This document shows positions 37,001 to 45,004 of a stretch of 64,000 nucleotides of DNA, one piece after another. The stretch spans positions 1,993,001 through 2,057,000 of the forward strand of contig NZ_CP139707.1 of NCBI RefSeq assembly GCF_034377145.1, read 5' to 3'. Origin of the DNA: Sulfitobacter sp. OXR-159. GTDB lineage: Bacteria > Pseudomonadota > Alphaproteobacteria > Rhodobacterales > Rhodobacteraceae. Made by a program: the position numbers and the translations under genes. Under the pieces are notes generated by a model. That model had not been told where the DNA came from. It searched no databases and saw only the letters and a list, made by a program, of their open reading frames with translations. Position 1 is the stretch's first letter, and the number at the start of each line of letters is the position of its first letter.

Positions 37001-38024
37001 CGGCTGGCGTGCCGCCATAGATCGGGCGCGCGCCGTGCTGGGTGATGACCTCGGCCGTGCCGCGCGTCACCCCAGACACCCGCCACGGCATGTTCTCCCC
37101 GTCAATGTCCGGATCTTCCACCTTGGGGCGCAGGCGGCAATCGCCACAGCGCAGATCGCTGCCGAACCATGACACGACGAGAGAGGCCGCTTCTAGCCGG
37201 GGCAGTTCCTCTGTCAAGGTCTCCAGCGACACCGAGAAATCAGTCTTGGCCGCCGGTGAATTCACATTCGCGCTCCAACGGCTGCCGGGGCCGTCGGTAT
37301 AATGAACCGGCGTGGTCGCCAGCGCATATTCCCCCGTGCCGGGGATCAAGGCGACCCCCTGCACACCAAAGGCAGGCGCATGTTCCCACCCCGGGGCCTG
37401 CGGCTGTTCGGGGCGCATAACCTCGAAAGAGAACTGCGGCACGCGGTTGCCGAACTGCGCCAAGTCGAGGTCTTCCATCACCACATAAGCCGTGCCGCGA
37501 TAGGCTGGCACCCGGTCCGCGCCCTCAATCGCGGCGATGGTCGGGTCGGGCTGCTGATCCGCCTCGCCCCTGTAGACGCGCATGTTCAGATCGTCCGGGG
37601 CAATCTCTTCCCCATCCGCCCAGATGCGCCCGACGCTGGCGATCTCCCCTTCGCAAAGCGCGATGGCAAGGCTGACGGTATAGCTGTACTCGGTCGTCTT
37701 TGGCGTCGGGGGACCGCCCTTGCCGCCCCCGCTGACATGGGTGACCTCTTGGAACTGCGACGCCCAGATGACATGCCCAGCCAGTCGCATCCGGCCATAA
37801 AGCTGCGAGATCGCCGCCCCCTCGCCCGAGCCCGTCAGCCGAAAGCGATCGACCTTGCCGGTCTCGACCGCCTGCCCACCTTGGCCCAGCAAGCGTTGAT
37901 CGACCAGTCGCCCAAGGCTCGCCCCCACCGCCCGGCCCACTGCGACAGAAGACAGCCCCGCCAGCGTGCCCCCGATGGAGCCACCAACCGCGGCCCCCGC
38001 TGCCGAAAGAACAATCGTCGCCAT
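34095..38024 (-). CDS. GTA gp15, host-contact tail fibre/hub protein (TIM-barrel containing)
   Basis: A 1309-residue phage-tail protein, the length expected for RcGTA g15. The N-terminus is Ala/Gly-rich and hydrophobic (MATIVLSAAGAAVGGSIGGT). A GTA TIM-barrel, glycoside-hydrolase-like domain lies about 430-720, with WFTEYGCAAID near its end. A putative phage-tail domain follows (about 780-940), then the Rcc01698-like C-terminal region. It is thought to act at the tail tip in receptor contact and DNA delivery. Its ATG shares one base with the g14 stop. It is the last gene of the cluster. Confidence 0.94.
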   Translation of the reverse strand: MATIVLSAAGAAVGGSIGGTLAGLSSVAVGRAVGASLGRLVDQRLLGQGGQAVETGKVDRFRLTGSGEGAAISQLYGRMRLAGHVIWASQFQEVTHVSGGGKGGPPTPKTTEYSYTVSLAIALCEGEIASVGRIWADGEEIAPDDLNMRVYRGEADQQPDPTIAAIEGADRVPAYRGTAYVVMEDLDLAQFGNRVPQFSFEVMRPEQPQAPGWEHAPAFGVQGVALIPGTGEYALATTPVHYTDGPGSRWSANVNSPAAKTDFSVSLETLTEELPRLEAASLVVSWFGSDLRCGDCRLRPKVEDPDIDGENMPWRVSGVTRGTAEVITQHGARPIYGGTPADAAVVEAIHALKAAGKAVMFYPFILMDQTEGNGLPDPYSDAEDQPRLPWRGRITLSVAPGRPGSPDGSAAAAAEVAAFFGTATAADFTVTEGAVSYDGPAEWTLSRFILHYAALCAAAGGVEAFCISSEMRGLTQIRAAGNSFPAVTALRALAGEVRALLGPDAKISYAADWSEYFGYQPQDGSGDVYFHLDPLWADPQIDFIGIDNYMPLADWRDEEGHVDGEDWPAIYDVGYLKSNIEGGEGYDWYYHSPEARTAQIRTPITDGAHDEPWVYRYKDLRRWWQNHHHPRIGGERQAAPTEWQPMSKPIWFTEYGCAAIDKGANQPNKFLDLKSSESALPHHSTGERDDLMQMQYLRALSEYWRDPARNPISDEYGAPMLDMSRAFVWAWDTRPFPFFPNNVDLWSDGENYSRGHWLNGRVSARSLASVVGEICRRAGVMHFDTSQLFGYVRGYTVDVVGEARAALQPLMLRYGFDAIERDGVLRFRMRDGTDAVPLDPDGLAIHPDLGGLTEQLREAEAEVSGRVRLRFIQADADFDAIAEEAVLPDEATHAVTGTELNMALTRGEGRQVAERWLTEARVARETLRLALPPSQMAIGAGDVIELPGDGAEGPGRYRIDRVEQAGSLLIDAVRIEPEVYDPAPLEEELASLRPFAPPLPVLPQFMDLPLLRGDEVPHAPHLAVTATPWPGSVAVYRSTVDADYALNGVVSSRSIMGVTQTALRAARPGVIDAGPVLEVKLSSGSLESVSKEALLNGANLAAIGDGSADRWELFQFQEAQLVAPATYWLTGRLRGQAGSDGLMPEAWPVGSRFVLMNGTPQQVEFSPHLRRVAQHYRIGPARRPVDDPSYLHQVHAFDGNGLRPYSPCHLRAEALPGGDITFSWIRRTRIDGDAWDGPEVPLGEESERYLLRVFAGGQHLRDVLLDTPGWTYSTAARAADGLTGAFEVTVAQVSASYGAGLAATLVVPG

Positions 38025-38470
38025 CAGGAGACCTCCTCAGGAAATACAAATCGCGCCACGATGCGCCGCTGCCATGGCAGGCTAAGCGGGCTTTCGACGA
38101 CCCCGTGCCGTGCATAGGCGTGAATAAAACTGGGACTGGCGCCGATGCGCCCCTGCAACCCAAGGTGTTTTGCCACAGCGCCGTGGCGCATTCGGAATAG
38201 CAGCACATCACCGGGCGCGGGCGCACCGCTGTTCTTCACCGCCATATGCCGCAGCGCCGCCGCCCAGAGCTGTTCCTCTCCCTGCGGCTCGGACCAGTCC
38301 ATCGAATAGGGCGGCACCGCCTCGGGTTCAGCCCCCATCCGTTCACGCCAAAGCCCCCGGATGAGGCCGAGACAGTCGCAGCCCGCCCCCTTCGCCGCAG
38401 CCTGATGCACATAAGGCGTGCCGATCCACCCGCGTGCCGCATGCAGCAACGGTTCACCCCCGGCGCTCAC
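38024..38470 (-). CDS. GTA gp14, NlpC/P60 peptidase
   Basis: A cell-wall peptidase of about 148 residues carried on the tail. The catalytic Cys is in CDCLGLIRGLW, and His residues follow in the RMRHGAVAKHLG region. I choose the GTG at 38470 because it overlaps the g13 stop (GTGA) like other junctions here and gives VSAGGEPLLHAARGWIGTPY; the ATG at 38524 would overlap g13 by 58 bp and adds an unconserved Arg-rich stretch. It should open the peptidoglycan of the recipient cell during DNA injection. Confidence 0.9.
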   Translation of the reverse strand: MSAGGEPLLHAARGWIGTPYVHQAAAKGAGCDCLGLIRGLWRERMGAEPEAVPPYSMDWSEPQGEEQLWAAALRHMAVKNSGAPAPGDVLLFRMRHGAVAKHLGLQGRIGASPSFIHAYARHGVVESPLSLPWQRRIVARFVFPEEVS

Positions 38471-39354
38471 CTGCGCGACCCGCCCGCGTTCGCACCGTCT
38501 GAGCGCGGGACGGCCATCATCCAATCCTCACCCGGCAGATCCGGAAAACCTCGATAGTTCAGCAGGTTGTTGAATTTCAGCCGACAGGTCTCCATCCGCT
38601 TGTCGCAGCCTGCCGTAAGCCGTACGCGAGTGCCCTCCGCGACCGCCCCGCGGATCGGCTCCCAAAGCTCGATCACCCGCTGCCCGTCCTCATGGTAGTC
38701 ACGTTTTACCATGCCCCAGAGCCCCGCCGCCGGGCCATCCAACACGTCAAGCCGCCCACGGGCGAACCAGCCCTCGTCATATCCCGGGAATGCGGCCCAG
38801 CGGAAACACTGCGCCTCTGCCACAGTCTCAACCGCGCGTTCCTCGGCATAGCCCGGCGTGGTGAGATCAAAGCGGCAATCGCCATCCCCCAGAACCGCCG
38901 AACAGGGCTTTTGAAAGACCCGTCCGAAGGGGCGGTTCAGCGGCTCCGTCAGCCCGCGCAGTTCAGCACGAAAGCTGCCGCCCGTGCGGTGCAACTCGCC
39001 GATCGATCCACGAAACTGCAGCACCCGCTGCGCAGGCTCCGCCCAGTTCACCAACCACGCCTGAACCTCGGCCCCATCGAAACGTCCCTGCTCGATCTCA
39101 TCCTCGCGGATCGCATCATCGCTTAGCGCGCCAAGCGCCTCGGTGTTGTCGACCGACAGCCCGCTGGTTTGGGCCAGCGCCCGCGCACTCAGCCCCGTAT
39201 CAGCGCGAAACGCGACCCCCGCGAATGCCAGCGGCATATCGTGATCGGTAAAGGCAAACACCACTCCATCCGCCCGCGTCACCTGCCAGCAATGGCAAAG
39301 CGTTGTCACACCGGGCGCAATATGGTTTGCAAACCCTGTATTGAGCCCCGCCAT
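38467..39354 (-). CDS. GTA gp13, tail hub protein (DUF2163)
   Basis: A 295-residue DUF2163/phage_BR0599 protein. The recognisable start is HCWQVTRADG followed by FTDHD, and the C-terminal domain has cysteines in CDKRMETCRLKFNNLLNYRGF, which in RcGTA are reported to bind an iron-sulfur cluster. It forms the hub below the distal tail protein. The start overlaps the g12 stop, and the stop overlaps the g14 GTG. Confidence 0.92.
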   Translation of the reverse strand: MAGLNTGFANHIAPGVTTLCHCWQVTRADGVVFAFTDHDMPLAFAGVAFRADTGLSARALAQTSGLSVDNTEALGALSDDAIREDEIEQGRFDGAEVQAWLVNWAEPAQRVLQFRGSIGELHRTGGSFRAELRGLTEPLNRPFGRVFQKPCSAVLGDGDCRFDLTTPGYAEERAVETVAEAQCFRWAAFPGYDEGWFARGRLDVLDGPAAGLWGMVKRDYHEDGQRVIELWEPIRGAVAEGTRVRLTAGCDKRMETCRLKFNNLLNYRGFPDLPGEDWMMAVPRSDGANAGGSRR

Positions 39355-39986
39355 CAGACCCGCACCTCGATTACCGGCACGTCGGGCACCTGCCCGGCCT
39401 GAAAACTCTCGACCGAGATAAGAATGCGGTCCGTGTCAAAGCGCACGGGCACGTCGAATTCGAAGCCCGCGAAGATCTCCATCTCAGGGTCCGGCGGATG
39501 GGCAAATGTTACAATCCCCGTGCTTGCGTCGACCTCGTATTCGACACCCTCGCGCAGCTCGTCTTGTTCCACCCCCACACGCACCGTCCCGGCCACGGGT
39601 TTGGTGATCGGACGCCGGTAGGAATGCGCGCCGGAGCGGTAAGTCTTGGTCAGCTGAAACGCCGCCCGAACCCCGTCCCCATAACCGAGGCTCTGGTCGT
39701 CAAAGGCCACCGAAAGCGCCGTCTTGCCCGTTTTATAGTCGGCCCAGTCCTTCCAGCGAAACCCGTACATCTGCCCCAGTCGCGCTTCGAAAAAAGCAAT
39801 CAGCAACTGAAGGTCATCGATAGAACGCATCCCCAGCCCCGCATCATAGACCCGCCGAGAATGGGCCCAAGGCGTGTTGCGTTCCTCATGGCCATTGGCC
39901 AGCGTGACCACATCCGTCTGCCGCTGCGGCCCCCCGACTGATCCAAAGCTCAGCGAGGGCGGAAATCTGACATCGTGAAATTGCAT
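39354..39986 (-). CDS. GTA gp12, distal tail protein (DUF2460)
   Basis: A 210-residue DUF2460 protein beginning MQFHDVRFPPSLSFGSVGGP, the family's usual start. It also shows RSIDDLQLLIAFFEARLGQM and GFRWKDWADYKTG. In the RcGTA particle this protein forms the ring joining the tail tube and hub. GGAG lies just upstream of the start. 27 bp separate it from g11. Confidence 0.92.
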   Translation of the reverse strand: MQFHDVRFPPSLSFGSVGGPQRQTDVVTLANGHEERNTPWAHSRRVYDAGLGMRSIDDLQLLIAFFEARLGQMYGFRWKDWADYKTGKTALSVAFDDQSLGYGDGVRAAFQLTKTYRSGAHSYRRPITKPVAGTVRVGVEQDELREGVEYEVDASTGIVTFAHPPDPEMEIFAGFEFDVPVRFDTDRILISVESFQAGQVPDVPVIEVRV

Positions 39987-40013
39987 GATCTGCTCCTTTA
40001 ACCGCCGCGCGGC

Positions 40014-40676
40014 TTATCGGTTGCGGTTGCCCGAGCTAAGAGCGCGGCTTAGTTGAGCGGCAATCTGGCTTTGGCTGCGCTGAAACCCCTGCACATCGGG
40101 CGTGGTGATGTTCATCACGATGGTGGTCGCCCCCCCGCCATTGCCGCGCACCCCCAGCTTGCCATCCGGCCCCCGCGTCAGCGGCATGATCGCCTCTGGC
40201 CCGGCCTCTCCCATCAGCCCCGTGCCGCCGCGCATGGGAAACGCGGTGACCGAAGTCACCACCCCGCCCTGCGCAAACGGCATGACCTTGCCTTGGGAAA
40301 AGGGCGCGCCATTCGCGAAGGGCAAAATGCCTTCCACAACACTGCCCACCCCCTCGCCGATCAGCCCGCCGAAGTGATCCGTCACCGGGCGCATCGCGGC
40401 GTTGTAGGTCGTACGGATCATCGATTGCGCCAAGTCGCTCAGCGCGTCCGACAGTTTGGCGCCGTCAAAAACTACCCCGTCGAACGCCCGGCGCAGCCCA
40501 CGGCTCAGCCCTTTTTCGAGGGTCGCCACATCTTTGCCCGTCGCGGAAAGCGCACTGCGCATGCGCCGCAACTCACCGCCGAACCCGGCAACCAAACCGC
40601 TGGTTTGAGCCAGCGTCTCATTCAGCCCGTCAGCGCGGCTCTCAAGGTTCTCGAAATCATCAAAGTCAGCCATCAT
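40014..40676 (-). CDS. GTA gp11, short tail tape-measure protein
   Basis: A 220-residue tape-measure protein, far shorter than in siphophages, which fits the short GTA tail. The N-terminal half is helical with a heptad character (FENLESRADGLNETLAQTSG). A Gly-rich region near 140-190 contains GGVVTSVTAFPMRGGTGLMG and AGPEAIMPLTRGPDGKLGVR, the classic tape-measure C-terminal motif. The start (ATGATG) overlaps the g10.1 stop; either Met could be used. Confidence 0.91.
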   Translation of the reverse strand: MMADFDDFENLESRADGLNETLAQTSGLVAGFGGELRRMRSALSATGKDVATLEKGLSRGLRRAFDGVVFDGAKLSDALSDLAQSMIRTTYNAAMRPVTDHFGGLIGEGVGSVVEGILPFANGAPFSQGKVMPFAQGGVVTSVTAFPMRGGTGLMGEAGPEAIMPLTRGPDGKLGVRGNGGGATTIVMNITTPDVQGFQRSQSQIAAQLSRALSSGNRNR

Positions 40677-40878
40677 CGGCCCCTTTCATCTCGTCTGGAT
40701 AGGCGGCCATCAGCGCGGCGAGGCCCTCGCTCAGCAGCGGCGCTGCCGCGGACGGTGGGCCCAGCATCAACTGCAACTCCGCCGGCGTCAGCGCCCAGAA
40801 TTGTTCCGGCGGCAGGCGCAATCGCGACAGGCCCACCCGCAGCAGGGCGGGCCAGTCAAAGCCCTGCGCCGTGCTCAC
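40666..40878 (-). CDS. GTA gp10.1, tail assembly chaperone-like (DUF2376)
   Basis: A 70-residue protein with the DUF2376/phage_TAC_6 pattern FDWPALLRVGLSRLRLPPEQ, then FWALTPAELQLMLG. By position, between g10 and the tape measure, it is a tail assembly chaperone component. It overlaps g10 by 4 bp and g11 by 11 bp. This small gene is often missed in annotations. Confidence 0.88.
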   Translation of the reverse strand: MSTAQGFDWPALLRVGLSRLRLPPEQFWALTPAELQLMLGPPSAAAPLLSEGLAALMAAYPDEMKGADDG

Positions 40879-41195
40879 GCGTGCACCGTAAAGGCCCGCG
40901 CCAGCAATTCCGCCGCCGCTCGTGCCGCCGCCATCGGCCCGCCCTCAATCTGTGCATGTTCAAGCGTTGCGGCATCCATCACCGCTCCGCCCCCGCGCAG
41001 CCCGGCAAGCAGCAGGGCCAGTACATCACGGCTGGAAAAGCGATTGCTTTCAAACCGCTCCACCAAGGCGACAAGGCTGTCGGCCTCCAACGTCGCCTCC
41101 AACTCGGCCAAGGCGCCAAGGGTCAGCCGCGCCTGATGCCGCTTGCCATCGATCACCAGGCTCACCTCGCCGCGCCATGGGTTTGCCATGCTCAC
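40875..41195 (-). CDS. GTA gp10, tail assembly chaperone (GTA-gp10 family)
   Basis: A 106-residue protein of the GTA gp10 family: NPWRGEVSLVIDGKRHQARL at the start, GALAELEATLEADSL, and a helical C-terminus. It lies where siphophages encode tail assembly chaperones G/GT. Its start overlaps the g9 stop by 4 bp and its end overlaps g10.1, so these genes are coupled. Confidence 0.9.
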   Translation of the reverse strand: MSMANPWRGEVSLVIDGKRHQARLTLGALAELEATLEADSLVALVERFESNRFSSRDVLALLLAGLRGGGAVMDAATLEHAQIEGGPMAAARAAAELLARAFTVHA

Positions 41196-41614
41196 ACCAC
41201 CACATCGGGGGTAAAGACTAACTCCCCTGCAGATTGCAGGCTCAACTCAAACGTGGCCTCCCCATTCAGCGACCCCGCGTATTCCAGGGCGGAGACCTGA
41301 AACGGCCCCTGCACCACACCGAAATCCGGGATGATGACCTGAAAATCCGGCGTCAGCCCGTTAAAGAACAGCTGCCGAGCCCGTTCATCCGTGCCCGCAT
41401 CGCGAAACACCCCCGAGCCGCTGATCGCAGCCGAGCGCACCCCCGCGCCCGCCAGCAACTCCCGCCAGCCCCCGCTTGAATCGAGCGAGGTCACATCCAC
41501 CGTTTCGGCGTTGAAACTCACCCGCTTGGCCCTCAGCCCGGCGATCGTCTCGAACTGACCATCGCTGGTCATATCCACTTTGACCAAAAGGTCTTTGCCC
41601 GCTTGCACTGCCAT
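41192..41614 (-). CDS. GTA gp9, major tail tube protein
   Basis: A 140-residue tail tube protein. It starts MAVQAGKDLLVKVDMTSDGQ, and DVTSLDSSGGWRELLAGAGV and the RQLFFNGLTPDFQVIIPDFG segment are typical of the GTA/phage_tail_2 family. It polymerises into the tail tube. A GGAG site (minus strand GAGGAGATAGAG) precedes the start. The gap to g8 is 35 bp. Confidence 0.93.
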   Translation of the reverse strand: MAVQAGKDLLVKVDMTSDGQFETIAGLRAKRVSFNAETVDVTSLDSSGGWRELLAGAGVRSAAISGSGVFRDAGTDERARQLFFNGLTPDFQVIIPDFGVVQGPFQVSALEYAGSLNGEATFELSLQSAGELVFTPDVVV

Positions 41615-41649
41615 CTCTATCTCCTCGCACCAATCTAGAATCTGAAGTC

Positions 41650-42060
41650 TTACGCATCCGCGACCCGGGCGCGGAATTGCAGGTCGATCTGCCGCCCTGC
41701 GGCCCCGTCGATCCGCCGTGCCGTCGCTTTGAGAAAGGCCATATCCACCACATGCCCGCGGCTAAGCGTCGGCTGCGCCCCATGCAGCAAATCGCAGATC
41801 AACGCCGCGCAGCCCTTCGCCATGCTGAACCCCGGCGCGCTGGTGATCACCGACAGGGTCAGGCGGTGCTCCGCGCCCGCGCCCTCGGGGTCCGAGAGAT
41901 CCTTCGCCACCTCTTGGCCCAGCAGAACGTAGGTCTCGGGCAAGCTCCCCCCCGGCACCGCGTCATAGACCGCATCGCCGATCATGGCCGTGAGCCCCGG
42001 ATCACTCTGCAACAGGTCATATACCGCCGCCTGCAAGGCCCCTGAAAGCGCGTAGGTCAT
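41650..42060 (-). CDS. GTA gp8, tail terminator (DUF3168)
   Basis: A 136-residue DUF3168 protein: MTYALSGALQAAVYDLLQSD, GDAVYDAVPGGSLPETYVLL and HRLTLSVITS. It corresponds to the tail terminator ring at the neck. The ATG overlaps the g7 stop (ATGA at 42057-42060). Confidence 0.92.
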   Translation of the reverse strand: MTYALSGALQAAVYDLLQSDPGLTAMIGDAVYDAVPGGSLPETYVLLGQEVAKDLSDPEGAGAEHRLTLSVITSAPGFSMAKGCAALICDLLHGAQPTLSRGHVVDMAFLKATARRIDGAAGRQIDLQFRARVADA

Positions 42061-42395
42061 ACCGCCACCTCCTCATCGGCAAAGCAGGTCAGATACCGCC
42101 CGCCCGCATCGCCCTCGGCCACCGCCCGGATCACGAAAACCCGCGTGCCTTCCCGAAACCGCTGATCCGGCGTCGGCCTGTCGGGCGCGCCCTGCGGTGC
42201 CGCGCGGACCGTGATCTTGAGCCCCATCCGGCTGACGGCCACCCCGCCTGCGGTGGTTTCCCGCCCCGTCCGCGCGCGAACCTCTGCCCAAAGGGTGCCC
42301 AAAGTCTGCCAGACTTCGGTATGCCCCCCCGCGCCATCGCTCACCCGTTCTGGGGCTTCCAAGGCCAGCGGGCGGTTCAAATGCGGGCGGCTCAT
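42057..42395 (-). CDS. GTA gp7, head-tail stopper
   Basis: A 112-residue head-tail joining protein (SPP1 gp16-like family): MSRPHLNRPLALEAPERVSD, GGHTEVWQTLGTLWAEVRAR, and DQRFREGTRVFVIRAVAEGD. I start at the ATG at 42395, which overlaps the g6 stop (ATGA); an upstream in-frame extension lies inside g6 and is not conserved. Confidence 0.92.
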   Translation of the reverse strand: MSRPHLNRPLALEAPERVSDGAGGHTEVWQTLGTLWAEVRARTGRETTAGGVAVSRMGLKITVRAAPQGAPDRPTPDQRFREGTRVFVIRAVAEGDAGGRYLTCFADEEVAV

Positions 42396-42991
42396 GCCGC
42401 ACCACCAAAGCCGACACGTACGCGGCGGTAGCGCTCGATCAGGCTGCTGACACCAAAGGGCATGCACCCTTCGCCAAGCGCCGTATCGTCGCGGTATTCG
42501 TAGTAATGTGCCGCCAGCAGCATCACCCCTTGGGCCAAATCATCCGGCAGCCCGGCCCAATCGGCGGCCATGCCTGCGTCGAAACTGATCAGCGCGGCCC
42601 CGGCACTCGGGATGCGGGGCAAGGCGGCTGTGCTAGCGCGCAACCGCGGCGCTTGCGCATCGCGCTCCAGCCAATAGCGGTCGGGGTCAACCAGCGTCTC
42701 TGCCCCATCACGCGCGACCAATGCCACCCGCGCGACCTCCTGCACGGGCGCCACCGGCAAAACCTGCGCCGCCGCATCGCGCCAAAAGGTCAGCGACAGG
42801 GCAAAACGCCGGGTGATCAACACCTTCCCCGTCCGCGCCTCCACCGCCGCGATTGCCGCACGCAGGAAACTGCGCAGCACCGGATCCTGAAGGCCGTCCT
42901 GCCCAAAACCGCTGCCAAGGCGCAGATGCATTCTGAAGGCCTCAACCGGCAAGACCGCATCCGGCACATTTGTCTCTTCGATCAACATCAT
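42392..42991 (-). CDS. GTA gp6, head-tail adaptor
   Basis: A 199-residue adaptor (phage_conn_1 / phiE125 gp8-like family): EETNVPDAVLPVEAFRMHLR, LRSFLRAAIAAVEARTGKVL, and VMLLAAHYYEYRDD. I start at the ATG at 42991 (minus strand GGAGACGTTCG upstream), since the longer frame runs through the hairpin region. It connects the portal to the stopper. The g5-g6 gap of 165 bp is the largest within the structural gene block. Confidence 0.9.
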   Translation of the reverse strand: MMLIEETNVPDAVLPVEAFRMHLRLGSGFGQDGLQDPVLRSFLRAAIAAVEARTGKVLITRRFALSLTFWRDAAAQVLPVAPVQEVARVALVARDGAETLVDPDRYWLERDAQAPRLRASTAALPRIPSAGAALISFDAGMAADWAGLPDDLAQGVMLLAAHYYEYRDDTALGEGCMPFGVSSLIERYRRVRVGFGGAA

Positions 42992-43041
42992 CGAACGTCT
43001 CCAAAATTCGCTCCCTCGCCCCATGGGCCATGCGCTTATTC

Positions 43042-43137
43042 CCGGACGCGCACCGGTTGTATTGCTCGGTCGGAGGGGAGCAGCTAGACAATACAACCTT
43101 TCAGGCGCACGTCCGGACCGGGGCCAAGTTGCCCCGG
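43042..43137 (-). other. Two strong hairpins between the GTA capsid gene and g6
   Basis: Hairpin 1 nearest g5: CCGGGGC (43118-43124), loop CAAGTT, GCCCCGG (43131-43137). Hairpin 2: a 10-bp perfect stem GGTTGTATTG (43055-43064) with CAATACAACC (43089-43098), extended by a second stem with 11 of 13 matches (43042-43054 with 43104-43116) across a TTTCA bulge. No T-run follows either, so they may limit downstream transcription or stabilise the capsid mRNA 3' end rather than act as plain terminators. Confidence 0.6.
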
Positions 43138-43156
43138 CCCCGGCTTCGGCACCGGC

Positions 43157-44335
43157 TTACGCCAGGCCGAATTTCATCAGCTTGATCGCCGCGAAATCGC
43201 TCACGTCACCGCCGACACGTTTGGTCGCATAGAACAGCACATGCGGCTTGGCGCTGAAGGGATCGCGCAGGATCCGCAGATCGGGGCGCTCAGCCACCGT
43301 GTACCCGGCCGAGAAGTCACCAAATGCGATAGCCATCGCATCCGTCGCCGGGTCGGGCATATCCTCGGCCACCAGCACCGGATATCCCATCAACCGCGCA
43401 GGCTCTCCCGCGGCCAGCCCATCCGACCACAGAAAGCGCCCGTCGGTGTCTTTCAACTTGCGCACCTTGGCCGTGGTCTTGGAGTTCATCACGAAGACCG
43501 CGTTCTTGCGGTAAGCCGCGCCAAGGGCGTAGACCAATTCAATGATCGCATCCGCCTCGGGATTGGCGTTGGTGCCGCTGGGGACATAGCCCAGATTGCC
43601 CCAGCTCCAGACGTCGTTATCGACCGCCGGATGGCTCAAAAAACCGGTCGGCTTGTCGATCCCATCACCGCTGACAAAGGCCGCCGCTTCGGCCCGTGCG
43701 AATTTGTCGGCGATGCGGCCCGCGAGCCAGCCTTCGATATCAAAGGCGCTGTCGTCCAGCAGCCGTTGGCTCGCCTTGGGCAGCGCACTCAACTCATGCA
43801 GCGGCACGGTGATCCGGTCGATCTGCGGCGTGTCCGTCTCGGCCTGCCCACCACTTTCGGTGGCCCAGCCCGCCCCCACATCGGCGTGATCGACCAGCAC
43901 GTCATAAGACGTGGCCTCGACCTGCACCACCGCCGCAATCGCGCGGATCGATGCGCCCGAATTCAGCACAGACTGCACCCGCTCCGATGTCTGCGGATCC
44001 ACCAGATAGCCGCCATCCGAGTTCACCGCCGTCGACATCGATTTGCCGTCCAGTTCCAGCCCCCGCAGCCCATCGTCATCGCCATTGCGCAGATAGGCAT
44101 CAAAGGCTTTCTTATGCGGTGCATCTTGCTCAATCGCGCCGCCCAAAGGGCTGCGGGCAGGCAGGGTCATCTTGCGGTCCATCATGGCAATTCGCTCTTC
44201 TGATTGTTGAAGTTTCGTATTGATCTCGGCCCGAAAGCCGTTGAAGTCACTGACAAAACCGCTCACGGCCTGCCGCACTTCCTCCGCCGGGGACAGGTCT
44301 GCGCCCGCCTTTGTGCTCATCTCGCTCTTGGTCAT
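43157..44335 (-). CDS. GTA gp5, major capsid protein (HK97 fold)
   Basis: A 392-residue HK97-type capsid protein. A helical N-terminal region (about 1-100; FNGFRAEINTKLQQSEERIA) is presumably removed by gp4. The mature part begins near STAVNSDGGYLVDPQTSERV and includes WAAESGG-like WATESGGQAETDTPQ, FVSGDGIDKPTGFLSH and a C-terminal YATKRVGGDVSDFAAIKLMK. GAGGAAAAGAA precedes the ATG. Two strong hairpins follow. Confidence 0.95.
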   Translation of the reverse strand: MTKSEMSTKAGADLSPAEEVRQAVSGFVSDFNGFRAEINTKLQQSEERIAMMDRKMTLPARSPLGGAIEQDAPHKKAFDAYLRNGDDDGLRGLELDGKSMSTAVNSDGGYLVDPQTSERVQSVLNSGASIRAIAAVVQVEATSYDVLVDHADVGAGWATESGGQAETDTPQIDRITVPLHELSALPKASQRLLDDSAFDIEGWLAGRIADKFARAEAAAFVSGDGIDKPTGFLSHPAVDNDVWSWGNLGYVPSGTNANPEADAIIELVYALGAAYRKNAVFVMNSKTTAKVRKLKDTDGRFLWSDGLAAGEPARLMGYPVLVAEDMPDPATDAMAIAFGDFSAGYTVAERPDLRILRDPFSAKPHVLFYATKRVGGDVSDFAAIKLMKFGLA

Positions 44336-44371
44336 TTCTTTTCCTCTGATCTTGCTCAGTCAAACTCAGGC

Positions 44372-44980
44372 TCAGCCGCGCGCCATATCGCGCCGCGCCG
44401 CGTCAAAGGCCGCCGCCATGTCCCGCAGAACATCACCCACAGCCTTGAAATCCCCCTTGGCCCCCACCCGCGCCGAGGGCAGCATCGGAAAGGTCACCAA
44501 AGACACCTCCCAAAGCTCCAACTCCGTCAGCAGCCGTTGCCCCTTGGTATTCTTGCCCGCCTTCACGGTGCGGTAGCCGATGCTGAGCCCGTCGATGGCT
44601 CCTGCCTCAATCAGCGCGGCCGCTTCCCGCCCCTTGGCAACACTGCTCAGGATGCGCCCCTTGACCCACAGGCCCCGGCCATCCTCATGCACCTCATCCC
44701 AGACCCCGATGGGCTGGGCAGGATCATGCTGCCACAGCATTTTGACGCTGCGCCCGGCCTTCGTGACTTGGGCAAGGCTCGCCGCATAGGCACCGGCTTC
44801 CACCACGTCGCCCCCCTGATCCACCGCGCCGAAAAGGCTGGCGTAGCCGCTGATCTCCAGCCCGCCTTCCACCTCAGCCACCGTGCCGAAACGGGCGAAC
44901 TTATGTTCCAAAGCGGCCCCAGCACACAGACCTTCCTCGTTCTCCGGCAAAGCGCCGGAGTTAATAATCGGATAACCCAT
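44372..44980 (-). CDS. GTA gp4, prohead protease (HK97 family)
   Basis: A 202-residue prohead protease (peptidase U35 family). Motifs are ISGYASLFGAVDQGGDVVEA, the His of MLWQHDPAQPIG, and the Ser region IDGLSIGYRTVKA. It cleaves the capsid N-terminal domain during maturation. A strong GAGGAAATAACA site precedes the start. It lies directly upstream of g5, with a 36-bp gap. Confidence 0.93.
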   Translation of the reverse strand: MGYPIINSGALPENEEGLCAGAALEHKFARFGTVAEVEGGLEISGYASLFGAVDQGGDVVEAGAYAASLAQVTKAGRSVKMLWQHDPAQPIGVWDEVHEDGRGLWVKGRILSSVAKGREAAALIEAGAIDGLSIGYRTVKAGKNTKGQRLLTELELWEVSLVTFPMLPSARVGAKGDFKAVGDVLRDMAAAFDAARRDMARG

Positions 44981-45004
44981 TGTTATTTCCTCTTTTTCAG
45001 CCCG

